DNA from: Uloborus plumipes
Taxonomy: Eukaryota; Arthropoda; Arachnida; Araneae; Uloboridae
Direction: 5' to 3'
Length of the DNA: 64,000 nt
Assembly (NCBI GenBank): GCA_038373865.1
Contig: JAXGGA010000494.1
Coordinates: forward strand, 124,001 to 188,000
The number at the start of each line of letters is the position of its first letter. The stretch's first letter is position 1. Below the pieces are notes generated by a model. That model was not told where the DNA came from, did no database searches, and was given only the letters and a program-made list of their open reading frames with translations. Below are positions 52,768 through 64,000 of this stretch, in pieces. The position numbers and the translations under genes were made by a program.

Positions 52768-54667
52768 CAGTGGTTGGAAAAACTACATATTTTTTGTAGC
52801 GAACTACAACTACAACTACTTTCTTATAAATGTAGTTAACTACAGCTACAACTACTTTTTTTTAATGTAGCGCGCTACACTACTTTTGAAAAGTAGTCGC
52901 TACTTCGCTACTTTTCAAAAACATATGAGAAAAAAAATTGAATTTTCATTGTAGGAATTTAATTTTGAGTTTCAAGGGGGTTGGCAAGGGCGTAGCTAGG
53001 GGGGTACAGCTGCACCCCCTAGATCAGAGTCAATGGGAGGTCACTGTGACCTCCCATTTTATTTATTTTTTTGACAAACGATTATGTCCCCTTTCCTGCT
53101 TTTCATTGTAACATGCCGATGCAGACAAATAAGTTCGTATTTTATTACTCGGTGAAATTTGGAATTTCATTCGGTCATTGAGAGTCTCCCCCCCCCCTTC
53201 GCCTCCTCTCCCACCAATAAGTTTTAAGTCCTTGGCGCCACATCAGAAAATCAGCTTCATTCTTTACCTAACACGGATCCTTGTACCAAACCCAAATTTG
53301 TCTTTTAGCATGAAAACAATTTTTTTAATCTGAGTATGCGAAGAATAAAAATTTTAGGGTGAAATATTATAAGTAAGCTTGCCTGTTTTTGAGGAGAAAA
53401 TTTTTAATTTACCGAATGAAACTCAGAACTTTACTGAATGATTAAAAAAATGCATTCTTATCTATGTCTACCAAAAGAGACGTGAGGCATCACAAAAATG
53501 AATAAATTAATTAATTAAAGAAAAAAAATAAAATAAAATGAAGTTCAGCCTTGCAATACTGTCTCACTGTTTTCAAATTTCATCAGCCAATTTGTATCGG
53601 ATAAAAACTTTTTGGGAGGTCACAGTGACCTCCTATTGGGGTGCCACTGCTTGCACCCCCCTAACGTGAGTCCTGGCTACGCCCTTGGAGAGTTGGGTCT
53701 CGGTCTGAACACCATCCCTATTAATACGCCACCGATAAAATGAAATGAAAACGTTTTTCCAATTTGTCAAATGATGTCAAAAATATTTAATAATTGATTT
53801 TTATTATTTTAATATTTTTCAATACTCCGTCACTAAAGAAGCAAAACTAAAGAAATATGAAAAACATACTAAACGGTACTAGTATTCATTATGAAATGTT
53901 AATAAATAAGCTATCTGAAGTGTGAAACATAACTAAAAATGCTTAACTTACTTCAATATGCAGTTTTAAATTGTATGCGGATGACTTAGAAACAGAAAGT
54001 TTTTTGTTCAAAGTGCAAAGTTTGCACGAAAATCATTTCAATAACTGTGAAGTATTTATTATACGCCGGCCAGGGCAGCTCGATATTGTCATCTTCTATC
54101 AAATTTGTATCCTCTTCTATTAAAATTGCTGCCATGTTTGGTGGACATTGGAACAATAATCCAATTGAGCATTGAGCGCTAAAGCATTCATTTACATGAC
54201 ATTCTCGGTTGCTATAAAACACTAACACTCAGTTATCGCTCATTCATAAATTTTCCTTCCTCAGCCATACACTATATTCAATGCAAATATTGGCGGAATA
54301 TGAAAATGGTGACGCCAAAGAAACCAATGCCGTCTAACATATAGAACTTATGGCGTCAAAATGATATGCCTGAGGTCAGCTCGAATTTGTATGATTCATT
54401 TTTCTCACTGCTTTCGCAAAGGAAATCGTGTACGATATGCGCCAGTCAGACGGGATGGAATCTTTTTTTTTTCTGGGTTTTTTTTTTTTTTTTTTTTTGC
54501 TCCATTAGAAAGTAGTTTTATGAAATCGCTACAAACTACAACATTTTTGTATCGCGCTACTCACTACACTACTTTTTTTAAAAAGTAGTGCGCTACACTA
54601 CAAACTACTAAAAAATGTAGCTACTACAGTAGTTTCGCTACTTGTAGCGCGCTACTTCCGACCACTG
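52768..54667. mobile_element. hAT element, CAGTGGTTGGAAAAACTAC ends
   Basis: A 1.9 kb element flanked by exact CCTACACC (52760-52767 and 54668-54675). Inverted ends CAGTGGT(T/C)GGAA carry long subterminal clusters of GTAGC/GCTAC phrases (GTAGCGCGCTAC at both sides). These clusters are probable transposase-binding repeats. It is interrupted by another element at 52986-53686. Confidence 0.88.
52986..53686. mobile_element. Nested MITE, AAGGGCGTAGCTAGG ends
   Basis: Ends AAGGGCGTAGCTAGG and inverse CCTGGCTACGCCCTT. Inside, the palindrome GGGAGGTCACTGTGACCTCC near the left end recurs as GGGAGGTCACAGTGACCTCC near the right end (53615). No clear target duplication was found. Confidence 0.7.
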
Positions 54668-54839
54668 CCTACACCACAGCCTATTTGGTGATAGGTCCCG
54701 AGTAAAGACCCTGCTCCAGCATCCCCGCCAAAGTTATTGATTTGCTATGGGAACACATAGAGAATTTTATAGACTCATTAATGGTGACTGGTGCATTTAA
54801 AATATGTGACACGCAGATTTTATTTGCAGTAGTCGCCAT

Positions 54840-54935
54840 TCATGGTTAAGGTGGATCTTCAATTCGGCTGGGTATAGAACTCTCAACGCTCCGGCTACAA
54901 ATCCAACACCTTGCCAATCAGGCCCCAAAGGTCAT
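54840..54935 (-). repeat. tRNA-derived SINE-like sequence
   Basis: On the minus strand, GGGGCCTGATTGGCAAGGTG (A-box style) is followed about 30 nt later by GAGAGTTCTATACCC (B-box style). This is the spacing of a tRNA-type RNA polymerase III promoter. Not enough pairing is visible to call a tRNA gene. Confidence 0.5.
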
Positions 54936-54963
54936 CTTATCAACAACAAATGAAACCTCATAG

Positions 54964-55233
54964 CAGGGGCAGATACAAAGGAGGGGCTCTGGGGGCGATC
55001 GCCCCTCCCTTGAGGGATTTTTCACCGGTAGTTTATCAACATTAAAGTTCTAAAAATGCAATTTTTTCCGAGTTATAATGAAGTTAGGGGTAGGAGTTTT
55101 TATGCTTCCCCCGGAAGTATTTCAAAATTGAAGTCCAAAACTTTTGCGATCAATATCTGTAAATCAGTGTGCATAGTAAAAAGAAACAAAGATCAATCGC
55201 CCCTCCCTTGAAAGCTTTCTGGATTCGCCATTG
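54964..55233. mobile_element. hAT MITE (CAGGGGCAGATAC)
   Basis: A 270-bp element with ends CAGGGGCAGATAC and inverse GGATTCGCCATTG, and internal inverted GATCGCCCCTCCCTTGA phrases. It is flanked by CCTCATAG and CCTCATGG, an 8-bp duplication with one mismatch. Confidence 0.75.
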
Positions 55234-56894
55234 CCTCATGGCTTTATTACCTAGCAGGCATTCTCCGATTAACAATGCAAAAAAAAAAGTGCCATCAAAA
55301 GGCTTTCATTCATTTGTTCAGTAAAATGTAACTTTCTTAAATCTCTCCGTAGTGAACCAGAGAGGTCAAAAAGCTGTTGGAGTAAAATGTCATATGAAAA
55401 GTTCTTCCATGTGACAACGTCACTAACTCATAGCTTCATACAGAACTATCACTAAAACTTGCTGCCTAAAAGTGGATTAAACATTAGTTTAAAATTTTAC
55501 GCCAAACGATCAATAATAATTTTTCTTGACTGCAGTGTATGATCTGTTTTTTAAACTTTGCTCAAATGAGGAATAAAAAAAAATATTACAATTAATGTTA
55601 TAGCTATCATTTTGTTATTTTTTTAATTTAAATGCTAAAAAAATCAATGCAAAACTGTAACTAAATTATTTTTTGAGGACGAATCGGAATTACATTCACA
55701 GCAAATATTTTGAAAATGTGTTTAGAATGCAAAAAGATAAAATGAAAATATTTTCTTGTACAGCAAATGGAATACAACTTTTTGAAGTTAGTATTTATAC
55801 TATACATACAATACTTGTCTAATTCTGTTCCTGATATTGGAGAGCAGAATGAAAGGTTTATTTTTCTTAATCTTACACTTTTTTTTTTTTTTGAGTGTTT
55901 TTTCATTGTCTTAGAATTTATTTGTTGTGATTGGTGAATTGAACAAACTACTGGTTATGAGTGTTAGACAAACCCGTCATTTATGCAAGTCAACTGACAC
56001 ATAACCTTAGATACATTATGTTGAGTAATGTCAAAAAAAAAACAAGTTTTTTAATACTTAAACTTTTAATTCTTGAAAAAAAAAACTATAAAACTTCTGT
56101 ACAGATACTTACAAAAATAAATTACATTTTATATACAAGGCAAATTACATTTACATGACTGGAAATATGGCAACGTTGTATGGATTTTCAGAAATACAAA
56201 CAATTTGGCACCCATTATATTGATGTAGGTACAACAAAATCATAAATATGTATTAAAGTTACAAAACTGTTGGCTTAAAAACTCTTTTGAAAATGAGAAG
56301 GGTGAAGTTTTTTAAGATCAGCAAAATAAATAAAACAAACAGTGTTGTTGCAAAAATGATTTGAAAAATTAGTACTTCAAGGAAAAGTTCTAGTATGAAG
56401 TAATGCTAGAACAGAGAATATAATTGTTAATTTAAAAGGATCAAAATGTGCTTGAGAGTATCTCATATTATCAATATCCTATAATATACTAATAGTAGAA
56501 TGTTCCTTAAAATAGACTTATTCATAGAACTGTGAACAAATTGGAGTGAAAAGATATACTCATATAGTTTCAATTAAATTCCTAACTAAAAATCTTGCAC
56601 CATTTATATTTTTCCATAAATGGTGAATTTAGAAGGCATGTTTCAAAAAATTTGAATGATAACTATTACGCTAGTAACAAATTAGACAATTAATCTTGGC
56701 AGAAAAAAAAGCAACTAACAATGAATATTTTAAGCAAAATAGTTAAAGCATTTTTATCATCAAATATTCAAATACATTTTTCCCTAATACTCACTTTCTA
56801 CACACATTTCATTTAACATATTTTTTCGTGTATTTCTGCTACATGGCAAGAAAATGAATATTTAGGGTTTAATGTGGACTTCATAAATAAAAAT

Positions 56895-57630
56895 ATATGT
56901 ACAGTGCTGTTCTGGTAAGTTGACCTGCAACAATGACAATGATTACCTCTTTTTTGGGTAATAGGAAATGATACTTGCCGTACATTTGAGTTGGAATACT
57001 TTTGCAAAACGACTGCTAACGGGCATATCACACGTAGCGAAACTCCCTTCAACTTTGCAACAACTTTGATGCTCTTCAACCACGATTGCACAATTTCGAC
57101 CGGAAAATCCCAGTGTGCATTGCTTTTCAGAGTCCAGCGTATTCGATTCAACTTTTTTTCCTTCCTTGCAAAAAAGTTGCATGGACTTCAACTTTCTGGC
57201 AAAATCAGTCAATCAGGAGACAGCAATATTTTGGTCTGATGACGTCAAAAAACAATATGGCCGTCTGTAGCGATATTGACATGCACGTGGAGACATCATA
57301 TAGCATGGATGAAAAGATGAGGATAACTTCAGATGAGTTATTAATAACATATTTTAATTTAAAAAACCTATAAAAATCTTTATTTCACAGAAACTTTCTC
57401 ATTAGCATTGTGTTTCTAGCGGATTCAACTCTCTATTTGAGAGCCTGGCAACCCTGATGGACTTCTTTTGGTTGAAGCGCATTGAAGTTACAGCAAAGTT
57501 GAAGGGATTTCGCTATGTGATATGCACTTAAAGTATCCCAACTCAATTCAGCGCCAATTATCCTTCTCTACTACTCAAAAAAGAATCAAGCATTGTCAAT
57601 GTTGGTGGTCAACTTACCACAGCAGCACTA
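56895..57630. repeat. Inverted repeat of about 730 bp
   Basis: The left arm (56895-57140) and right arm (57440-57630) share inverted GTAAGTTGACC, GACAATG, TTGAGTTGG, ATATCACA..TAGCGAAA and CCCTTCAACTTTGC. The centre holds about 200 nt. Arms are diverged, perhaps 75 to 80% by eye. Confidence 0.65.
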
Positions 57631-58072
57631 TACCTTGGAAAAGGAACAAGCAATGTCAGATGCTGACCAACTTTAATTTAAGACAGAAATCTGTAAATCA
57701 CGCAATGAACTTTTTGGTACAGCAACAACTAATTTATTTGATTCAGTAACCTGGTATGAGTTACAGTAATCACAATTACTCCTCAAATCCTATAATCTTT
57801 GTTTTTTCAAAAATCAATTATTTTTATATAGAGTAAAATCAAAGCAATGTCACCTGCAATTCAAATAAGATTAAAATAATTTCAAACATATGTATATTCC
57901 TAAATTAGCAAGAGACTATCTCTTGGAGTGTTCAAAATTTTTGCTAGGCTCAAGTGTAAAAGCTAACTAGAGACAAACAAAAGATAGAAACTTTGAGACC
58001 ACTTTTGGCAAATCTGATGTTTTTGATATTGCTTGTTGTCGCTATAAAATACAGACATATTTAAAATATAAC

Positions 58073-58115
58073 TAACAATAAAAAACATTCTAGGTAATTA
58101 ATAAAAACAAGTATT
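58073..58115. repeat. 43-nt direct repeat, left copy
   Basis: Contains AACATTCTAGGTAATTAATA; matches 60184-60227 with about two differences. Confidence 0.75.
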
Positions 58116-58841
58116 TAATAATTTAATAAAAACATTTAACAAATAATGTAAAAATTTTGTTTGCTAAAGCAATCACTGCTAAATTATAAATGGCTTTTAG
58201 GTACCAACATGATGCACTGGGAAGATATATGTAGAGTAAGAACGTAAACAAAGCTAAATCACAAAATAAAATTTTCTATGTGTTTGCAACAACACCATCA
58301 AAAGCTTTTTACCCTCTTAGTAGAATTTGACCTTAGATATATTGAATCAAATACTTTTAAAATTTTTCTTAAAAAAATTCATTTACAAGTTTCTTCAGAC
58401 ACGTATTACAAGTAAAACTGTGTACAAAACTTTTGTATAAAAACACTTAACCATTTTCTTATTGCTCCAAGTGCTATATTTTTATAAGCAGTAAACTACA
58501 ATTATTATGACATGGAATGAGAATATTATTACAAAATGCATGAAGTAAATGTAGAAACTTTTAAATCATTAAAAATTCTTAAATTGCTTCCTAGGTACAT
58601 ATTTTTAAAAATTATTACAACAGTCCTATTTTTTTTTTCCACAATTGTAAATGCTTACATACATTTTTTTTCTTTTTTAAAATCCTTTTTTTTTTTTTTT
58701 TCATTCTTGTTTTAAATTTTTGTTTGTAACAGTATGTTGAGATCACAATAGAGATGGTAAAATGACTTGAATCCATACATTCTGCTAATATTTTTAGCTA
58801 AAGGGTGCTATTTAGCCAATATTTTTCTTTATGTACAGACA

Positions 58842-58888
58842 TTAACAGTTCTGTATAGGACTCATCAACGATGAAGATTGTGATATTT
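58842..58888 (-). CDS. Robo-like terminal exon
   Basis: Acceptor ATTTTTCTTTCAG, then ISQSSSLMSPIQNC and TAA (58842-58844), following a Glu codon split with the previous exon. It is very short, and the protein ends about 40 residues after the conserved motif. Confidence 0.75.
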
Positions 58889-61800
58889 CTGAAAGAAAAA
58901 TCATAAAAATTAAACAATGCTTGTATGTAGACACAAATATATATTACAAACATTATGCAAAATTCATTAGTCATTCAAGAATCAAGCAATCTCTCAAATT
59001 TTAATTTATTGCAAGATATAAACAAGAAGTTCTGTCAAGAACTAAACGAGCCTACTTTCCCGTACATCGACATCGGCATTCTAGCATCTGATCATTATTC
59101 TCTTGATTATCTAAGACTAAAAATTATGTCAAACATACCTTTTTAGCACTTGAAGCTGATTTCTAAAAGCAAAATATACCCCTCTCATCAGATGAAATAG
59201 ACACATAAAAAGTAAATAAATGAATAAATAAAGTTTTGTCGCACCTTTTAAAGAATGTAACTGTTACAGTTCTTCCGTAGAAAAATTCCTCAATTGTTTT
59301 CAAAAAAAAATTTAAAGTACAAAGTACATCAAAACACATTTTATCAAAGAAAGAAAAAAAAAGAAAAAAAAAAAACTCGTCCGTTGATAAAATGTCTCGA
59401 ATTTCACTTTTAATCCGTTGCCAGTTGTTAAATATAAATAAAGAATAAAATGCCCTCGTGAATGAAACATTTTTGTTACAAAAAAAATCGTCTGCCAAAA
59501 ATAATAATAATAATAATAATAAATTCAATAAAATAAATGAATAAATAAACAAAAAATCGTCTGCACAGTCAGTCATTTTTTTTTGAACTGTTTACTCAAA
59601 AGTTATTAGGGGTGACAGCTTGCTTGAGCGGTTCAATGTTGAACGAAAAATTGTACAAATCGGAAATGTAAATACGGGAATGAAGTATCCTTGAAAAGTT
59701 CTTTCCAACAAAAAAAAAGTTTGTTCAAATCGGACTGTTCATTAAAAAGTTAGTATCGCGGGACCGGTTGTTTGAACGGCTCAAATTTGAACCAAAAATT
59801 GTTCAAATCAAAAAATCAAATATGGGAATGAGCTGTACTCGCCGAGATCTTTCCAACAAAAAAAAGTTTGTCCAAATCGGACTGTTCATTCAAAAGTTAT
59901 TAGGGGGGGACAGACAGACCGACCGACCGACCGACACACAAATTCCCCATCTCAATACCCTACTTTCAAATTTTTAATTTTTCGATATTCATTTTACCTT
60001 TTTATTTTTTTCACTTGGCGATATTTTTTTTGACTTGGCGATATTTTTTAACTTGGCGATATTTTTTGGACTTGGCGATATTTTTTAGATGCATTAAGCT
60101 ACTTTTAATACTTTTTTCGTCTTTCTTTTATTTTTAACGGGAAAGTAGGCTAAAAAAAGTGCTGAATAAAGCAATAATATACAAACTAACAATAAAAAAA
60201 CATTCTAGGTAATTAATGAAAACAAGTGGGTTCTGTAATCAGAATGTAATGTCTTTGATGAGAATAAAAATGCATAATAAAGAGTAAAGCAACTTGCTGT
60301 TAGACTATTGTAACAGCTTATAAGATTCTAGTAAAATGCGCAGAAAACCGTAACATGGTATTAATGTTGAGCTCATGCTACTCTACAAACATTGTTAGCT
60401 GTAGTAGCATAGCCAGAAATTTTAGTCTAACCTAGAGATGCACCGATAAGCAATTTGGCTGCTTACCGATTAATTGGCAGATTAATGATCATGATTATTT
60501 TTAATACTACCAATTTCACTATCACTGTTTTTTTCCCTTCTTTTTTCTGAGATTCCACAAAACAAATGGTCCCATTTGCTTGCTGGGCACTGAAGAATGA
60601 GGCTGTCCCCCAAAACATGTTCGCCCCCTTTGAAAACTTTTAATCTTATTTGTGCTTTTAAATGTTGTTTCTCTTTTTTTTTTTTTTTTTGCCTAATTTA
60701 TGCACAAAGCTATCGCTTTTTAACTATGAGTTATATTTATTTTTTACCTAATTTGGACGGTTGAGTAGGAGAAGTAACTGGCCTAAATATGTGAAAGCCA
60801 GCATTCTGATTAGCTCTTGCTACGACATTGGCAAAATCAGAGTCAGTATATACAGATCCATCTGAAGAGCTTGCCACACTTGATCGGGCACTGGAAGTAC
60901 TGCTCCTGTCTGTAACACTTGTCCAAGAAGGAGCTGCACCTAGGATGAATTGAAGTACATTTTCTCTTTTAGCTATCTAATATTTTACAAGCTAAAGTTG
61001 AATACTGATGAAGAAGTAATTCTCAGTAATGATGATTTTATTTTTTTAAAAAGATGTTTTGCATCGTTCTGACTAATTTTTGGAAATTATTAATTTATAT
61101 AGCCACACAGGTGTTATTCAAACTGAAGCTTATTTGTTTGAAATATTTGTGTAATAACATTAAAAACTTGAAGATTAAAGAAAAGATGTCATTTTTATGC
61201 CTGCGTTGTGTGTGAATGCAAGCAATCTAATTTGGTAGACGTGTTTATAAATTGTATTCATAGTTATTCCAATAATAATTTAATTTGGCAGCATTGAGAA
61301 GATTATCTAATTTGCAAAAAAGGACATAAAGCCTATGGGCACTCAGTAATATGTATTTAAAATTGTCTATTGTATAGATCTATTAAATTGGCGCATTAAA
61401 TATTAAGAGACAAGGTAGTCAATGTGGCGATAAAGTGAGAAAATGTATCTTTAAATACTATCTTTGGTTCTGAATTTAATTTGAGTTATTAAATACAGGG
61501 AAAAACTGTAGGAAACCTTTAGGTTCCACCACTGGCAATTTCATTTAAAGCAACAATTTCATAAGTAGTTTCCTGTTTGAAATAGTAACACCTTCTTTTT
61601 TTACTAACTATGCAGTACTATGATTTTGTTTAATTAGTTGAAATTATAGTTCTAAATATATTAACAAAGGCAATATTTTATAACTTGATTCACATAGGCT
61701 GCATCCTGAATTTGTTCCAAATTTTTTTTATCAATAAATTAACTTTTTTTTTAGTTACAATTGAAGACTAGCTTTTCAACAGCCATTCTTTTAATTTAGT

Positions 61801-64000
61801 CTAACTGCAGCCGGTAATCACTGATAATTTTGTCCTTTCTTTATAAACAAAAATTATTTTATTTTAATTCTGATTTATACATGAGAAATTTCTCATCAAA
61901 CAAAAAACACAATGTGTTCTGCTTTACATTTTCCCACACAAAGAAAGATTTTTGACAAAGAACTACAATAGTTAAATAGGTGCTAACTTACAGTGGCCAG
62001 GAGCATACTCTGTATCATCTTGCACACTGGAGGCAGGTGAATGATTTTTGGGGTGTATGTTTTGCATCACATTATGATATCGCACTCTCTCATGAGGGTC
62101 TGGTTCAGGATGAAGTTGATGATAAATGATACCTATAATTTAAAACAACTCATAAATCTTAGTTATGGAATAAATTTGCACATAATTTTTTGGCCACTTT
62201 TCAAAATACGGTGGAGCCTCCATAACTCAAAGTCCCAAGGGACCGGCTAAAAGCTTTGAGTTATAAGAAGTACCTATAGTCTTCTAAAGAATTTCAGACT
62301 CTAAGAAAACTTCAAGTTATAAGGCTTTGAGTTATCAAGATTCGACTACATTTTTAAAAAGGCTTATTTTTTATTAAGGGATGAAAATGAATCTATTCTT
62401 TTCTATGGTCATGTGTGACAAAAAATTTGCAATAAACTCTAGTAATTTAATTGTAATGGTTAATGAAAAGCTATTTAGCACGAACAACTTTCTGTACATT
62501 AAAAAAATCCATTTTAAAAGAACATCTTTATTTTCATTACTCAATGAATTTTATGAAGAGCCTATTCTCACAATTGTATTATTTGAAAGGTCAGCTTTGG
62601 GATAACTTTTTTTTTTTTTGTTAACTGCATAAAGGATTTACTTTTATTGAATACCTTACTTAACTGCAATAGTAAATACATAATGAAACTAATGCCGGAG
62701 GGAGTGGGCTGTATATGTGCAGTTTTCAGAACTTATATTTAAAAAAAAACATGTGTATTCCAAGGCCTTTTTATTTCTTTCTACCAATATATATTTGTGG
62801 TCCTACTAATTAACCCTTAATGCATTTTTTTTTCTATTTTTTAAATAACAAATTTATTTTTTCAGATAATTATCTTGAAATCCTTAAGTGCTCGGCAGAA
62901 AAAGAAAGTTAATCTATAAGATCGTGGTACTCACAAAAGAGAGCCAAAAAAGGCTTTCTATACATTTATAAAAATTTTGAAAACAATGTAGACGAATATT
63001 TCAAAAATAACACACATAAAAAATTATTTAATCATTACCCATTACCTGATAATTCATTATTCAACACCTGAGTTTCAACAAAAATATTTAAGGTAGGTTT
63101 TTATACCTCCTACAGGTAATATGTACCCTTAGCTATTGTGACTCCATATGCAAAACACAATAAATATCAAAGAGCAGAGAATACACATAATTTATTTCAA
63201 CCCTACTTTAGAACATACATTAAAAATTTTAAAAAAAATGTTTTGACAATGAAAGATTTAAAGCATTGTAATGAATTAAATTCTGAGTATGCTTAATTGA
63301 AAATTAAACTTTAAAACAAACCGACGATAAACTTACTAGCCCTTATTACACCAATATCCATCCTAAAGCTTTAAACTGTTTTTTTAAGCAAAAATGTGAT
63401 TAAAAATTAAACTAAATTCGACTGTTTTGTGACTATGAAATAAATGCAATTTACATCATACATAATGACAATTTAGAATTATGAAATAAATGTAATTGTA
63501 ATGCTAACTATAATCAAAAAACTAATCTATTTTACAATCCATTATACTATCAGCAAATTGTAGGAACTGACACTACACTAGGGGTTTAAACGAATGTAAT
63601 GCATTACATCAAGGTTGAAGGGTATTGCATTCAAAGTAAAACTTTACAAAATATGACAAAAACATACAAAAAAAATCTAGAATTTTCACTCACCTGGATT
63701 GCTTTGCAATGAATTCATTTTCATACACCTCTCAGGACACACCATTTTTGAGTTAGGATTGGGATCACTTGCAAGTGATAGTAGTGACGACTGAATACCT
63801 CTATCTACTCCAGGACTAGAACCATAGGATAATGGCATGGGGATACTCGTGACAGGAAACCGAGGCCCCGTGGAGGAAGGAGGGGTGGGAGCTCTATTTA
63901 TATCACCTTGAGCTCTGGTTAGACTGTGACTTAAAGGCCCTAATGACGTATGCCTAGCCAACGCAGTGGACTGTAAACTGCGACTAATTTGGGGTGATTG
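58842..64000 (-). CDS. C-terminal exons of a probable Roundabout (Robo)-like receptor
   Basis: Four minus-strand exons join in phase to 228 codons and a TAA stop; the gene continues beyond the right edge. The product is a Ser/Pro-rich, low-complexity tail without membrane segments, so likely cytoplasmic. The only diagnostic block is in the third exon: SWTSVTDRSS, a Ser-rich run, then GSVYTDSDFANVVARA and NQNAGF. From memory this resembles the GSFYTDADFMQAVA region near the C terminus of Robo axon-guidance receptors, which bind Slit and steer axons away from the midline. The Ig and fibronectin domains that would prove it lie outside the window. Alternative: another Ig-superfamily adhesion receptor. 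The existence of the gene is well supported; the family is moderately supported. Confidence 0.6.
59599..59980 (+). repeat. Dimeric repeat ending in a GACC microsatellite
   Basis: Two related units of about 150 nt share GTTCAAATCGGACTGTTCAT, TTTCCAACAAAAAAAAGTTT and a (GGGAATGA) phrase. They are followed by GACAGACAGACCGACCGACC. The tail resembles the 3' end of interspersed retroposons, but no body was recognised. Confidence 0.7.
60013..60090. repeat. Tandem ACTTGGCGATATTTTTT units
   Basis: Four units of 17 to 21 nt, each ACTTGGCGATATTTTTT with a variable tail, immediately after the dimeric repeat. Confidence 0.85.
60184..60227. repeat. 43-nt direct repeat, right copy
   Basis: Matches 58073-58115. 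The two copies bracket the terminal Robo-like exon and the dimeric repeat. Confidence 0.75.
60748..60939 (-). CDS. Robo-like exon with conserved motif
   Basis: Encodes 63 full codons including SWTSVTDRSS, a Ser/Ala run, GSVYTDSDFANVVARA and FHIFRPVTSPTQPSKL. Acceptor TTCATCCTAG is good; donor GTAAAAAA is weak, so alternative 3' ends are possible. Confidence 0.85.
61992..62132 (-). CDS. Robo-like exon, polar segment
   Basis: Encodes IIYHQLHPEPDPHERVRYHN and then VMQNIHPKNHSPASSVQDDT and EYAPGH. Acceptor TTTAAATTATAG, donor GTAAGT. One-base codon splits at both ends match the neighbours. No domain was recognised. Confidence 0.8.
62208..62349. mobile_element. Tigger-like MITE, second copy
   Basis: Contains CCCAAGGGACCGGCTAAAAG as at 11448-11467, with inverted ATAACTCAAAG / CTTTGAGTTAT phrases. 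It lies in an intron of the minus-strand gene, close to the acceptor side of the exon at 61992-62132. Confidence 0.65.
62350..63693. other. Intron of the minus-strand gene
   Basis: AT-rich. No further exon or complete element was recognised. The frame at 62381-62605 shows no domain. Confidence 0.5.
63694..64000 (-). CDS. Robo-like exon at window edge (partial)
   Basis: The minus-strand frame is open from the edge: QSPQISRSLQSTALARHTSL to NSLQSNP, 102 codons, Ser/Pro-rich with APTPPSSTGPRFP and SIPMPLSYGSSPG. Donor GTGAGT ends it at 63694. There is no start codon; the exon continues beyond the window. Confidence 0.85.

Larger units (their letters stand above)
55234..58841 (-). other. Intergenic sequence and possible 3' UTR of the minus-strand gene
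   Basis: No gene was recognised. The part from 58841 leftwards follows the stop codon of the Robo-like gene and may be its 3' UTR; minus-strand AATAAA hexamers occur at 57733-57738 and 57379-57384, but none can be chosen from sequence alone. An inverted repeat lies inside at 56895-57630. Confidence 0.4.

Noticed and set aside
53660..53676. A CTAACGTGAGTCCTGG match to the AP-1-like 16-mer
   Set aside because: Only the GTGAGTC core is shared and the context is the right end of another MITE.
56813..57373. Overlapping frames of 82 to 112 codons on both strands
   Set aside because: They lie in an arm of the inverted repeat and show no recognisable domain.
63686..63961. A complete small minus-strand gene starting near 63961
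   Set aside because: The start codon there would be TTG and the frame is open to the window edge; the end is a splice donor, so this is an internal exon.

Overview
The window is eukaryotic nuclear DNA: AT-rich, with spliceosomal introns of 0.1 to 5 kb, microsatellites, homopolymer runs and a dense load of DNA transposons and Helitrons. The gene content (an arthropod-type anion-selective Cys-loop channel and a Robo-like receptor tail) together with the repeat style suggests an arthropod, most likely a chelicerate such as a spider. That assignment is inference, not proof. Nothing bacterial, no CRISPR array and no intact tRNA or rRNA gene was seen.

Layout. 1-24.1 kb is repeat-dominated: mariner fragments, a 2.4 kb element carrying six copies of an AP-1-like 16-mer, a 2.4 kb hAT-like foldback with an 8-bp target duplication, small MITEs, a decayed Tc1-like transposon and two Helitron groups. 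The second Helitron group contains a hAT element that itself contains a small TA-flanked element. A further element carries reiterated CACATGTGCCCC motifs. 24.2-40.7 kb (+ strand) is a nine-exon ligand-gated chloride-channel-type gene. Its reading frame and all splice phases join consistently, giving 429 codons with only the extreme N terminus missing. Its introns hold a second hAT foldback, two near-identical tandem palindromes beside a long AT microsatellite, a LINE 3' end, a 1.5 kb TA-flanked palindrome and a minisatellite. 40.8-52.4 kb is a nested transposon complex: target duplications let five insertion levels be read off, with a sixth possible. 52.7-55.2 kb holds another hAT with a nested element, a SINE-like sequence and a hAT MITE. 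58.8-64.0 kb (- strand) holds the last four coding exons of a second gene, a Ser/Pro-rich tail ending in a motif that looks like the Roundabout (Robo) receptor C-terminal region. 55.9-58.8 kb may be its 3' UTR and contains an inverted repeat.

The most novel-looking signal is architectural. Four sequence-unrelated elements (2.34-4.71, 19.07-19.54, 21.87-23.19 and 46.37-47.31 kb) share one design: TA or TTA flanks, short G-rich inverted ends and, for three of them, a family-specific motif from near the ends repeated inside. The fourth repeats a different internal motif. The two host genes are on opposite strands and show no evident functional link.
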